From CAWINY01 sp963837635 (GTDB lineage: Bacteria > Acidobacteriota > Terriglobia > Terriglobales > Acidobacteriaceae): DNA of 64,000 bases. The DNA is taken from assembly GCA_963837635.1 (NCBI GenBank), contig CAWINY010000003.1:496001-560000 (forward strand), in the 5' to 3' direction. The notes under the pieces were generated by a model. The model was not told where the DNA came from. It saw only the letters and a list, made by a program, of their open reading frames with translations, and made no database searches. The stretch's first letter is position 1. Each line of letters opens with the position of its first letter. Positions 35,039 through 43,909 of the stretch are shown here, in pieces. The position numbers were made by a program, and so were the translations under genes.

Positions 35039-35053
35039 CCCGCGACTCGCGGG
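35039..35053 (+). terminator. Possible terminator hairpin before napA
   Basis: CCCGCG, an ACT loop and CGCGGG form a compact stem 17 bp after the barrel-like gene. There is no proper T-run, so it may only attenuate readthrough into napA. Confidence 0.4.
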
Positions 35054-35159
35054 ATTTGCAGTTTGGTCTATTAAAGAGTAGAACCGCTACGCTAAAGCGA
35101 GGCGCTGGAGGCCCAGTCGGGCTGTGCCACTGAGCCCATGCACTTGAGGAGCCTGTGCA

Positions 35160-37577
35160 ATGACGAAGATTGACCGGCGAAGCTTTCTGGCCCGTGCAGG
35201 GCAGGTCGCCGTGGGAAGCCTGGTGTCAGGATTTATTCCAGCCAAGATGCTGTTTGGCTCAACTGCCAGCAAAGGTCCGGGCGTACCTGTAGCCCCGGGA
35301 CTCGACACCCGGCTGACGTGGTCCAAAGCCCCCTGCCGCTTCTGTGGCACCGGATGCGGCGTGATGGTGGGCGTGAAAGACGGCAAAGTGATGGCGGTTG
35401 CGGGTGACGAGCTCAGCCCGGTCAATCGCGGCCTGTTGTGCGTCAAGGGATACAGCCTTCCGGGCATTCTCTACGGGGAAGATCGCCTGATGTTTCCGCA
35501 GATCCGCAGCCATGGCAAGCTGAAGCGGGCAACGTGGAACGAAGCCTTGGATCTGATCGCGGAACGATACAAGGAAACCCTCAAAGCCTCCGGGCCCGAG
35601 GCGGTCGCCATCTACGGGTCTGGACAGTGGACAATTACGGATGGATACATCGCCAGCAAATGGTTCCGTGCCGGCATGGGTTCGAACAATGTGGAGGCGA
35701 ATGCCCGCCTCTGCATGTCCAGCGCGGTAACCGGCTTTCTGAGCAGCTTCGGCATGGACGAACCCATGGGCAACTTTGACGACCTGGAGGCTGCCGATGT
35801 GCTGGTAATGTGGGGCAATAACATGGCGGAGATGCACCCGGTGTTGTTCTCGCGCATGTTGGAATCGCGGCGGCAGCGGCCGGAGGTAAAGATTATCGAC
35901 ATCGGCACCCGGCGCACCCCCACCACGGATTTTGCCGACGAATTCATAGGGATGAACCCCAACGGGGATCTGGCACTGGCCAATGCCATCGCCCAGGTCA
36001 TCGTAGCCGGCGGCGCCATCGACGAGCGCTTCGTTCAATCCCATGCGGTGTTCAGCCGCGGCCTGGAGAAGATCGGATACGGGCTGGAAGATAAGTTCGA
36101 GTTCACCGACAAGCCCACCCCGATCACCTTGGCCGAGTACAAGAATTTTCTTGCTGACTACGCACCCGAGAAAGCGGCCGGGCCAAGTGGCGTTCCTGCA
36201 GAGACTATACGAAGGCTGGCCGGCTACTATGCCAATTCGAAGCTGAAGGTGGTGTCTCTCTGGTGCATGGGCATGAACCAGCACGTGCGCGGCACGTGGA
36301 TCAACAACCTGGTCACCAACCTCCACCTGTTGACGGGCAAGATCGGCAAGCCCGGCAGCAACCCGTTTTCCCTTACCGGACAACCGAGCGCCTGCGGGAC
36401 GGTGCGCGAAGTGGGAACCCTGGCGAACCGGCTGCCCTCCGATATGGTCGTGACTAATGCTGAACATCGCAAGATCGCGGCCGAAATCTGGAATGTCCCG
36501 GCGGATACCATTCCCGCTAAACCCGGTTACAACACTGTGGAGATGTTCCGCGCCTTCGACCGGGGCGACATTCGCAACCTCTGGATTCAGTGCACCAATC
36601 CGATGGTCACCATGCCGAACCTGAACCGCTATCGCAAAGCCGCCGACAAAGAAGGCCGGTTCGTAGTGGTCTCGGAGGTGTATCCTACGCCGACGGCGGA
36701 AATTGCCGACGTGCTGTTACCTTCGGCCTTGTGGGTCGAACGCACGGGGATGTTTGGAAACTCCGAGCGCCGGACGCAACAGTGGTTTCAGGCGGTGGAG
36801 CCGCCCGGAGAGGCCAAGTCCGATGTCTGGCAGCTCATGGAAGTAGGGCGGCGCATGGGATACGGAAAACTATTTCCCTATGGCGCAGAATATGAGCGGG
36901 AGATCTTCGAGGAGTATCGGAGATTTTCGCTGGGCCATGGCCACGACTTGGCACCTTACAGCGCCTACGTCGAGAATCGAGGGTTGCGCTGGCCGGTGGT
37001 GAATGGCAAAGAGACCGCCTACCGCTATGTCGAAGGTCAGGATCCCTATGTCCCGGCAGGCGCGGGATACAGCTTCTACGGCTATAAGGAGAAGAACGGC
37101 GGAAAGGCTGTAATCTGGGCGCGGCCCTATGAGCCACCGGCCGAGGTTCCCGATGAGCAGTATCCGTTCTGGCTGAATACCGGCAGAGTGCTGGAGCACT
37201 GGCACACCGGCAGCCTGACTCGCCGGGTGCCACAACTGCACCAAGCTGTGCCAACGGCCTATGTGGAAATTCATCCCGACGATGCGCGCAAATTGGGCAT
37301 CACGTCCGGGCAGATGGTGCGTCTGATCAGCCGGCGCGGGCAGATTGATCTGCCGGCAAGAATCGACGAGCGCGGCAAGCCGCTGCCCGGTTCCGTCTTC
37401 GTGCCCTTCTTTGACGAAGGAAAACTGATCAACCGGCTCACGCTCGATGCCTATTGCCCCATCTCCAAGCAGCCGGACTATAAGAAGTGCGCGCTGCGGC
37501 TGGAGAAGATTGCGTCTGCTGCGATCCTGAGCAAACCTGGTTCTGGTTTGCCGGGCGGAAGGAGGCGTGAGGCATGA
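35160..37577 (+). CDS. napA: Periplasmic nitrate reductase catalytic subunit (NapA-type molybdoenzyme)
   Basis: The 805-aa protein has a Tat signal (DRRSFLARAG), a [4Fe-4S] site C59-x2-C62-x3-C66-x27-C94, and the Mo-bis-MGD domains. The Mo ligand is Cys185 in NARLCMSSAVTGF, followed by FGMDEPMGNFDDLEAADV, which is the NapA pattern rather than formate dehydrogenase (Sec/Cys in another context) or NarG (Asp). It reduces nitrate to nitrite in the periplasm. GAGGAG lies 8 nt before ATG. It overlaps the next gene (ATGA). No napD chaperone, napC or napGH is seen nearby. Confidence 0.93.
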   Translation: MTKIDRRSFLARAGQVAVGSLVSGFIPAKMLFGSTASKGPGVPVAPGLDTRLTWSKAPCRFCGTGCGVMVGVKDGKVMAVAGDELSPVNRGLLCVKGYSLPGILYGEDRLMFPQIRSHGKLKRATWNEALDLIAERYKETLKASGPEAVAIYGSGQWTITDGYIASKWFRAGMGSNNVEANARLCMSSAVTGFLSSFGMDEPMGNFDDLEAADVLVMWGNNMAEMHPVLFSRMLESRRQRPEVKIIDIGTRRTPTTDFADEFIGMNPNGDLALANAIAQVIVAGGAIDERFVQSHAVFSRGLEKIGYGLEDKFEFTDKPTPITLAEYKNFLADYAPEKAAGPSGVPAETIRRLAGYYANSKLKVVSLWCMGMNQHVRGTWINNLVTNLHLLTGKIGKPGSNPFSLTGQPSACGTVREVGTLANRLPSDMVVTNAEHRKIAAEIWNVPADTIPAKPGYNTVEMFRAFDRGDIRNLWIQCTNPMVTMPNLNRYRKAADKEGRFVVVSEVYPTPTAEIADVLLPSALWVERTGMFGNSERRTQQWFQAVEPPGEAKSDVWQLMEVGRRMGYGKLFPYGAEYEREIFEEYRRFSLGHGHDLAPYSAYVENRGLRWPVVNGKETAYRYVEGQDPYVPAGAGYSFYGYKEKNGGKAVIWARPYEPPAEVPDEQYPFWLNTGRVLEHWHTGSLTRRVPQLHQAVPTAYVEIHPDDARKLGITSGQMVRLISRRGQIDLPARIDERGKPLPGSVFVPFFDEGKLINRLTLDAYCPISKQPDYKKCALRLEKIASAAILSKPGSGLPGGRRREA

Positions 37578-38095
37578 TGCGGTGCCTTGATTCTGGCCGC
37601 CTGGTGATCCTGCTGCTGTGCGGGTCGGGGTTGCTGCTTCTGCCGCTCTATTCTTCCGCCCAGCAGCAGCAAGCGCCGCCGCGACCGATGTACTTTGGAG
37701 CTCCCCCAACAATTCCGCACGAAGCCGGGCCGGAGATGAATGAGTGCCTTACCTGTCATGGCGAGAAAGATTCCGGAGCTCCTTTGACCCCGCACCCGAC
37801 CCGGGCCCGCTGCCGCCAGTGCCATGTGGCAGCCAATGCCAAAGCCGGGGAATTTCGCCGTAATAACTTCTCCGGACTAACTACGCCCGCGCAAGCGCAG
37901 CGTTGGGATCCCAAGGCGCCTCCCATGTTTCCCCATCCGGTGTTGTTACACGAGAACTGTCTCGCCTGCCATGCACCCGGCGCGCGTAAGGACGTGGTTA
38001 GTACAACTCATCCCCAACGCGTGCGCTGCCAGCAATGCCACATCCCCGTATCCACCGGCAACACTGCGGTCAATAACAATGGGGCAACCAAATGA
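37574..38095 (+). CDS. NapB-like tetraheme c-type cytochrome
   Basis: The 173-aa protein has a signal sequence and four CxxCH motifs at residues 58-62 (CLTCH), 80-84 (CRQCH), 129-133 (CLACH) and 152-156 (CQQCH). They form two similar units with CxxCH-x17-18-CxxCH and an intervening HP. NapB itself carries two hemes, so this looks like a duplicated NapB-like module. Its position between napA and nrfH suggests it passes electrons to NapA. It overlaps napA by 4 bp and nrfH by 4 bp. Confidence 0.85.
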   Translation: MMRCLDSGRLVILLLCGSGLLLLPLYSSAQQQQAPPRPMYFGAPPTIPHEAGPEMNECLTCHGEKDSGAPLTPHPTRARCRQCHVAANAKAGEFRRNNFSGLTTPAQAQRWDPKAPPMFPHPVLLHENCLACHAPGARKDVVSTTHPQRVRCQQCHIPVSTGNTAVNNNGATK

Positions 38096-38637
38096 ACCTT
38101 AGTTCTCGCGCTACCCTGGTGACGGGCTTGGTCGTTGGCCTGGCGATTGGGCTGGGAATGTACACCTTTGTGTACGCAAAAGGTTACTCATACCTGACCA
38201 GCGACCCGAACGCCTGCGCCAACTGCCACGTCATGCAGGATTACTATTCGGCATGGATGAAGAGCGGCCATCGATCCGCGGCCAAATGTAATGATTGCCA
38301 CGCTCCCCACAATCTAATTGCAAAATACGCGATCAAGGCGACCAACGGCTTCTTCCATTCGCTGGCGTTCACCTCGGGACGCTTTCCCGACAATATCCAC
38401 ATCAAGGGCTACAACGAGCGCGTGACCGAAGGCGCCTGCCGCACCTGTCACGCCGAGATTACCTCCGCCATTACCGGCATTCACAATCAACAGGATATTT
38501 CCTGCATTCGCTGCCACTTCGATGTGGGACATTCGGCAGCGTCGTATGTCATAAGCTCGGACGTTCCCGCACCCGTCGGCACGGGCGCAGAAACGGCCAA
38601 CCAGGAGACTTTGCATGGCAATCCCGAACAACGCTGA
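38092..38637 (+). CDS. nrfH: Cytochrome c nitrite reductase small subunit
   Basis: The 181-aa NapC/NrfH family protein has an N-terminal membrane anchor (TGLVVGLAIGLGMYTFVYA) and four CxxCH motifs at 42-46, 66-70, 116-120 and 138-142. The first heme has the NrfH-specific CxxCHxM form (CANCHVM). It oxidises menaquinol in the inner membrane and feeds NrfA. As the only quinol dehydrogenase in the cluster, it may also serve NapA through the tetraheme cytochrome. The end overlaps nrfA by 23 bp. Confidence 0.93.
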   Translation: MNLSSRATLVTGLVVGLAIGLGMYTFVYAKGYSYLTSDPNACANCHVMQDYYSAWMKSGHRSAAKCNDCHAPHNLIAKYAIKATNGFFHSLAFTSGRFPDNIHIKGYNERVTEGACRTCHAEITSAITGIHNQQDISCIRCHFDVGHSAASYVISSDVPAPVGTGAETANQETLHGNPEQR

Positions 38638-40063
38638 TACCGCCGCAGCACGCAATCGGCGGCTGCTGTTCATCACCATGATCGCCGCAGCCGTGGCAGC
38701 TATCGCTATTACGTATCTACTAGTTAGCGTCTTCGAGCATAAGCAAGAGGCCCGCAACCCGTTCTTCCGCGTGATTGATCTGGACGACACCATCGACGAT
38801 CCGGCCACCTGGGGGAAGGATTTCCCCATGCAGTACGACCTCTACAAGCGCACCACGGACATGCAGCGTACACGGTATGGCGGAAGCGAAGGCGTGCCCC
38901 ACTCTCCCACCGACGCCGATCCGCGCAGCGTGGTCGCGCGCTCCAAGCTGGAAATGGATCCGCGCCTGAAGACCATGTGGGCCGGTTACTCGTTCTCGGC
39001 GGATTATCGCGAGAAACGCGGCCACGCCTACATGCTAGACGATCAGACCTATACCGACCGGCAAAAGGTAGCCAAACAACCGGGTACCTGTCTGAACTGC
39101 CACGCCTCGCTGTACACCACTTACGTGAAGCTCGGCAATGGCGATATGACCAACGGGTTCGAAACCCTCAATCACATGCCCTATGCCGAAGCGCGCAAGC
39201 TGGCGAAATACCCGATCGCCTGCATCGATTGTCACGAAGCCAAGACCATGCAGCTCAGGGTCAGTCGCCCGGCATTTATCGAAGGCATTCGCGCCTACAA
39301 GGCTACGCAAGGCATCAAGGACTACGACGTAAACCGCGATGCCACCCGTCAGGAAATGCGCTCCTACGTCTGCGGCCAGTGCCATGTCAACTACTACTTC
39401 CGCGGCCCGGAGAAGCGCCTTACGTTCCCTTGGCCCAAAGGCCTCAAGCTCGAGCAGATTGCGGCGTTCGAGAACGAGGACAAGGTTAACGAGTGGGTGC
39501 ATCAGGACACCGGCGCCTCCATGATGAAAGCCCGCCATCCGGAGTTCGAAACCTGGAGTCAGGGGATTCACGCGCGCTCGGGTGTGGCTTGCGCCGACTG
39601 CCACATGCCGTACATGCGCGAGGGTGGACTGAAGATCAGCGACCACAATGTGCGCTCGCCGTTGCTCAACATCAACCGCGCCTGCCAGACCTGCCATCGC
39701 TGGCCCGAGCAGGAGTTGAAAGACCGGGTTGAGGAAATCCAGACGCGCTTCTACGACACGCGCAACCTGGCGCTGAATGCCTTGATGGACCTGATCAAGG
39801 ATCTCAAAGCAGCGAAAGACGCCGGGGCTACCGATGCCGAATTAGCCCAGGCACGCGACTATCAACGTAATGGTCAGTTCTACATTGACTTTCTCGTCTC
39901 GGAGAACTCCATGGGCTTTCACGCCGATCAGTATTCGATTAAGTCCTTCGCTGAAGCCATCAATACTTGCCGCGAAGGTCAACTGGCGCTTCGTCGCGAT
40001 GTGAAGTCGGTCAACGTGAAGTACGCCGCCGCCACGATGGCCATGGCAACGCCGGGTAAGTAG
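38615..40063 (+). CDS. nrfA: Ammonia-forming cytochrome c nitrite reductase (CxxCH type)
   Basis: The 482-aa protein has an N-terminal hydrophobic anchor or signal and five heme sites: CLNCH 159-163, CIDCH 203-207, CGQCH 253-257, CADCH 326-330 and CQTCH 357-361. The active-site residues expected of NrfA are present, including His in KARHPEFE (308) and QGIHARSG (319). The first site, which binds the catalytic heme and is CxxCK in E. coli, is CxxCH here, so it belongs to the His-ligated group. It reduces nitrite to ammonium with six electrons. A strong hairpin terminator follows at 40123-40158. Confidence 0.95.
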   Translation: MAIPNNADTAAARNRRLLFITMIAAAVAAIAITYLLVSVFEHKQEARNPFFRVIDLDDTIDDPATWGKDFPMQYDLYKRTTDMQRTRYGGSEGVPHSPTDADPRSVVARSKLEMDPRLKTMWAGYSFSADYREKRGHAYMLDDQTYTDRQKVAKQPGTCLNCHASLYTTYVKLGNGDMTNGFETLNHMPYAEARKLAKYPIACIDCHEAKTMQLRVSRPAFIEGIRAYKATQGIKDYDVNRDATRQEMRSYVCGQCHVNYYFRGPEKRLTFPWPKGLKLEQIAAFENEDKVNEWVHQDTGASMMKARHPEFETWSQGIHARSGVACADCHMPYMREGGLKISDHNVRSPLLNINRACQTCHRWPEQELKDRVEEIQTRFYDTRNLALNALMDLIKDLKAAKDAGATDAELAQARDYQRNGQFYIDFLVSENSMGFHADQYSIKSFAEAINTCREGQLALRRDVKSVNVKYAAATMAMATPGK

Positions 40064-40122
40064 CACGGCTGAGATCGAAATCCGAACCGTAGACGTGGGT
40101 TCTCACGGTATCTGATGCACGG

Positions 40123-40158
40123 TAGGTCTGTTCCCGCACCTTGGCGGGAACAGACCTA
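40123..40158. terminator. Strong hairpin between convergent nrfA and permease genes
   Basis: TAGGTCTGTTCCCGC (40123-40137) pairs perfectly with GCGGGAACAGACCTA (40144-40158) over 15 bp with a 6-nt loop. It sits midway between the nrfA stop and the ampG-type stop and likely ends both transcripts. Only a short T/A-rich tail is visible. Confidence 0.75.
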
Positions 40159-40180
40159 TTCATCCTGTTCGTCTGAAGAG

Positions 40181-41602
40181 CTAAGATGGGTTCGTGTCTC
40201 CTGACGTGTTGTGTGTGCGTTCGACCGCCCGGTCGAGTTTGTCATTCCTGAGATCGTCGTGCGGCCCGATCCAGATGAGCAGCACGAGGGCGGGCACTGC
40301 CGCCACGGTGGTCAGCAGGAAGAACGGCACCCAGCCGAGCTTCTCAGCCAGCACGCCTCCTGAGGAGGCCACCAGGGTGCGGCCAACCGACGCGAGCGAG
40401 GAAAGCAGCGCGTACTGGGTAGCGGTGAAGGCGGGCGAACATAGACTGGAGAGATAGCTTACCAACGCGGTCGCTGCCATTGCGCCAGTTACGTTTTCGG
40501 CCGTGACACACAGCGCAAGATAGCCGAGCCGATGCCCGCCTACCGCCTGCAGCACATAGAACAGGTTGCCGGCCGACTGGAGAACCCCGCATAGCAGGAG
40601 CGAGCGCCGGAAGCCAAACCGCGCCGTCACCACCCCCCCGATCAGAGCCCCCGCCACGGTCGCAAAGAATCCGACCAGTTTGGAAACGGCGGCGATCTCG
40701 TTGAGCGAAAACCCGAGCGAGATGTAAAGCGGGGTTGCCATCACTCCCGCCAGCGCTTCCCCCAACTTGTAGCCGACAATGAAGATCACGATGACCAGCC
40801 AAAGCGGCCGGCGCATGAAATCGGTGAAGGGGCCGGTCACTGCGGTGGCGAGCGCTTGGCGAACTCCCTCCCATCCGGCTGCCCTGGTAGGGGCACGTTC
40901 CGCCGTCACTTTCGGCTCGGGGCTAAACAGGAACACCAGCATTCCCACACCGAGCAGCGCCGCCATCGTGGCATAGGCCGCGAACCATCCGGCGCGCGCC
41001 GCGATCAACAGGGCGCCCGCTCCGGAAACCAGCATGGCAAGCCGGTAGCCGGTTTGGATCATGCCCGCACCGGAACCTTGCAGGTTCAGCTCCAGGATCT
41101 CCACGCGCCAAGCATCAATGACGATATCCTGGCTCGCGGATAGAAACGCGACGAGCAGCGCCAGGGCGCTCATCAGAGGCAAGTTGTGCTGTGGATTGCA
41201 CGATCCCAGGGCGAGTATTGCGCCAATCAACAGGATCTGGATGGTGATTCCCCAACCGCGCCGCCGCCCCAACGGCAGCGGTGGCGGGAGGCGATCAATC
41301 AGCGGCGACCACAGGAACTTGAACGCGTAGGGCGTGCCGACCAGGGCGAAGGCGCCGATCGCTGCGCGCCGCACCCCGGCTGTCGCAAGCCACGCTGACA
41401 GGGTCGAGTAAGTGAGCAGGAGCGGCAGACCGCTGGCGAACCCAAGTGCCAATACCCGCAGCACGCGCCGGTCAGTGTAGGCCGTGACCGAGCGATGCCA
41501 GTTGGTTGCGGCGCGCTCTTCGGTGATGCCGGACAATTCCTTCATCGTAATCTTTGGGCACCCTGCTTCAGCTGCTTGAAGCGAAACCTCTGATTGAGGC
41601 AT
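40181..41602 (-). CDS. AmpG-family MFS permease
   Basis: The 473-aa membrane protein has about twelve helices and the AmpG/PAT-acetyl-CoA transporter-like layout, with the early motif FASGLPLLLTYSTLSAWLATAGV and SQDIVIDAWRVEIL, a hallmark of AmpG. AmpG imports anhydromuropeptides for cell-wall recycling. ATG 41602 has GGAAG upstream; ATG 41545 would remove 19 residues. It converges on nrfA and has no recycling genes around it. Confidence 0.87.
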   Translation of the reverse strand: MPQSEVSLQAAEAGCPKITMKELSGITEERAATNWHRSVTAYTDRRVLRVLALGFASGLPLLLTYSTLSAWLATAGVRRAAIGAFALVGTPYAFKFLWSPLIDRLPPPLPLGRRRGWGITIQILLIGAILALGSCNPQHNLPLMSALALLVAFLSASQDIVIDAWRVEILELNLQGSGAGMIQTGYRLAMLVSGAGALLIAARAGWFAAYATMAALLGVGMLVFLFSPEPKVTAERAPTRAAGWEGVRQALATAVTGPFTDFMRRPLWLVIVIFIVGYKLGEALAGVMATPLYISLGFSLNEIAAVSKLVGFFATVAGALIGGVVTARFGFRRSLLLCGVLQSAGNLFYVLQAVGGHRLGYLALCVTAENVTGAMAATALVSYLSSLCSPAFTATQYALLSSLASVGRTLVASSGGVLAEKLGWVPFFLLTTVAAVPALVLLIWIGPHDDLRNDKLDRAVERTHNTSGDTNPS

Positions 41603-41932
41603 GCTTCCGGCTCAGCATGAAGCGTAGAGCACCCCCAAGGGCAGCCAGTTGGCAGACTGATCCGCAGCACCTGAACACGGATCGAGCCGTCTCCGAATAT
41701 CCACCAAAGATTACATCCGTCGATACAGAACTGTCGCGCCACTGTGACGTTAACTACACGGGAAGAGCGCCGCCCTTGGGGTGATGCCGACAACTCCGTT
41801 TGCCTGCGGCAGCGGCTTATCCAGTTCAGCGGTTGGCGGCTCAGGCTTGGAAGACGCCTTGATTTGCGGCGCGGCCTCGTCTGGGGGCGCCTTTTGGGCA
41901 GGGACGGTGAGGCGCAACCAGTCGACAGATCC
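41603..41932. other. Intergenic region between the permease and NtrC-family genes
   Basis: The 330-bp gap should carry the permease promoter. On the minus strand, the frame of the NtrC-family gene stays open for 61 codons beyond its stop (41750-41932) without a start codon of its own except an internal TTG. The translation is Pro/Ala/Lys-rich and could be chance. No other feature is seen. Confidence 0.4.
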
Positions 41933-43372
41933 TCACTGTAGGGATGCAGGGATTGCTGGACCTGCCGGATAATCGTGGGAAGACTCGTATTCCTTCAGCT
42001 TACGATATAGCGTGGTCTTCCCGATCCCGAGCAATCGGGCAGCCAACAACTTATTTCCATGCAACTGTTCGATCGCCGACAGAATAGCCTGCTTTTCCAG
42101 GTCGGCGATCGGAACCACGCGCGCCGCTCCTGCCCGCACGGCGATCTTGCCGTGATAATACGCATCCTGCACCGGTGTGGACAGATCCGCCACATGCAGC
42201 AGCGGACCGGAACTCAGGGTGCACGCCCCCTCGAGGCAATTCTCCAGCTCGCGCACATTGCCCGGCCAGTCGTAGCGCAGCAGCGCTTTGAGCGCCTCTT
42301 CGCTCAGGCTGCGCTGCGCCGCCGAACCTTGATTCAGGCGCTCCATGAAGTGCGTTGCCAGCAGCGGGATGTCTTGTTTACGCTGGCGCAGGGCGGGCAA
42401 GCGCAAGGTCAATACGTTAAGGCGGAAATACAGGTCCCGCCGGAACTTGCCTTCGGCTACTGCTCTCTCCAGGTCGCGATTGGTTGCCGCCAATATGCGC
42501 ACCTGGATCGCCACCCGCTTTGTGCTGCCCACAGGACAGATCTCATGCTCCTGAATGGCGCGCAGCAGCTTCGACTGAAGATCCAGCGAGAGCTCGCCCA
42601 CTTCGCCGAGGAACACCGTGCCGCCTTGCGCGACCGTCAGCAGGCCATCCTTGGAGCTCACGGCGCCGGTGAACGCACCCCGCCCGTAGCCGAACAACTC
42701 ACTCTCAATCTGGGTCGGCACCAGCGACCCGCAATCCACGGGAATGAACGGATTATCCCGATACGGCCCCGAGAAATGGATGGCGCGCGCCACCAACTCC
42801 TTTCCCGTGCCGCTGTCGCCCAAGATCAGCACCGGGTGCGTGCTCTGCGCTGCCTTGGCGATGATGCGATACAGTTGCTCCATCTCCGGCGAACGGCCCA
42901 CCATGGAACCAAAGCCCCGCTGTCCCTTCATCTTTTCCCGCAACAGGCGCTTTTCGGCCGTGGCTCTCACTTTCTCCGCCACCCGACTGAGCACGGAGCG
43001 AAGTTCCTCCTGGCTGAAGGGCTTGGAGAGATAGTCGTACGCGCCGCACTTCATCGATTGCACGGCGGACTGCACCGTTGCGTATCCGGTAGCGACAATC
43101 ACGATCGCCTCCGGATGACGCTTTTTGATCTCCCGTAGCGCCTCCAGGCCCACCGCACTCGGCAGTTTGAGATCCAGCAGCACGGCATCGACGCCCTGCA
43201 CTTCGAGCAACTTGTAGGCATGCTCCAAGCTCTCGGCCATGAACGTGTTGTAACCGATCCCTTGGGCGGCCTCGCGGCACGCTTCTCGAATCGCGCGCTC
43301 ATCATCCACAATGAGCAGATTGGCGATGGCTTCCCGCGGGACATGCGCGGGTGCAGCCGCTGTACCTGACAT
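41933..43372 (-). CDS. Sigma-54-dependent response regulator (NtrC family) with altered Walker B
   Basis: The 479-aa protein has a receiver domain (about residues 15-130; VDDE and LLDLKLPS), an AAA+ domain with Walker A GDSGTGKE and the sigma-54 contact motif GAFTGA, and a C-terminal Fis-type helix-turn-helix (AARLLGIGKTTLYRKLKEY). It should activate sigma-54 promoters when phosphorylated. The Walker B segment reads GGTVFLGEVGEL: the Asp needed for Mg-ATP (normally FLDE) is Gly near residue 256. ATG 43372 has AAAGGG upstream. No cognate histidine kinase is adjacent. Confidence 0.93.
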   Translation of the reverse strand: MSGTAAAPAHVPREAIANLLIVDDERAIREACREAAQGIGYNTFMAESLEHAYKLLEVQGVDAVLLDLKLPSAVGLEALREIKKRHPEAIVIVATGYATVQSAVQSMKCGAYDYLSKPFSQEELRSVLSRVAEKVRATAEKRLLREKMKGQRGFGSMVGRSPEMEQLYRIIAKAAQSTHPVLILGDSGTGKELVARAIHFSGPYRDNPFIPVDCGSLVPTQIESELFGYGRGAFTGAVSSKDGLLTVAQGGTVFLGEVGELSLDLQSKLLRAIQEHEICPVGSTKRVAIQVRILAATNRDLERAVAEGKFRRDLYFRLNVLTLRLPALRQRKQDIPLLATHFMERLNQGSAAQRSLSEEALKALLRYDWPGNVRELENCLEGACTLSSGPLLHVADLSTPVQDAYYHGKIAVRAGAARVVPIADLEKQAILSAIEQLHGNKLLAARLLGIGKTTLYRKLKEYESSHDYPAGPAIPASLQ

Positions 43373-43396
43373 GTGAACCCTTTCCCTCAACGGTTA

Positions 43397-43909
43397 CTAC
43401 CCACGCAACGATGGCGGGTTATTTCCCACACGCTCCTCGGCGCCGTACCGCACCGCCCTCCGACGGGGGCGTGGTTCTTCATCCCCTCCCGATTCTTCCA
43501 ATGCCACGAGTGCGCCCTGGGGGGCAACGAGTTGACCGAGGTTGAATCGTGCCGGCGCTCGTACGTCGGCGTGAGCCGCAAGAATCCAGTTCAGGATTTC
43601 CGCGGCCAGAACGTCCTTTTCGGGGCTTTCGGGCATTGCCTGCATCCGCACCCATTTCTCGTCCAACCCGAACTCGGCGACACGCTTGTCGAATGCCTGT
43701 TTCGCACCATCCATCCGGCGAAGCTGCTCTTCCAGGTGGCAAGGACAGGCAAGCAGCTCGACTCTGCATCGGCTGTGGTCGCCCTGATTCATCGGAACCT
43801 GGTGTTCGAGGCACATGCACAGAGAGGGCTCGGTCTCACCAGGACGTATGGCTTTGCCTTCGCACTCCCAAAAGTGCCCGGTTACATCGCAGAGGTGATA
43901 ATGGCTCAT
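43397..43909 (-). CDS. Cys/His-rich hypothetical protein
   Basis: The 170-aa product is unrecognised. Its first 60 residues hold eight cysteines and several histidines (SHYHLCDVTGHFWECEG, LCMCLEHQ, ACPCHLEEQ), which could bind metal ions. The middle is helical and the end is Arg-rich and disordered. It lies upstream of and in the same direction as the NtrC-family regulator, 24 bp before its start, so the two probably form an operon. Confidence 0.6.
   Translation of the reverse strand: MSHYHLCDVTGHFWECEGKAIRPGETEPSLCMCLEHQVPMNQGDHSRCRVELLACPCHLEEQLRRMDGAKQAFDKRVAEFGLDEKWVRMQAMPESPEKDVLAAEILNWILAAHADVRAPARFNLGQLVAPQGALVALEESGGDEEPRPRRRAVRYGAEERVGNNPPSLRG

Noticed and set aside
35160..37577. 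NapA-like enzyme as a Sec-containing formate dehydrogenase
   Set aside because: The Mo ligand is an ordinary Cys codon in NARLCMSS and the context matches NapA; no in-frame TGA occurs.
42059..43138. A 359-codon open frame opposite the NtrC-family gene
   Set aside because: It is a shadow of a gene with receiver, AAA+ and Fis-type domains.
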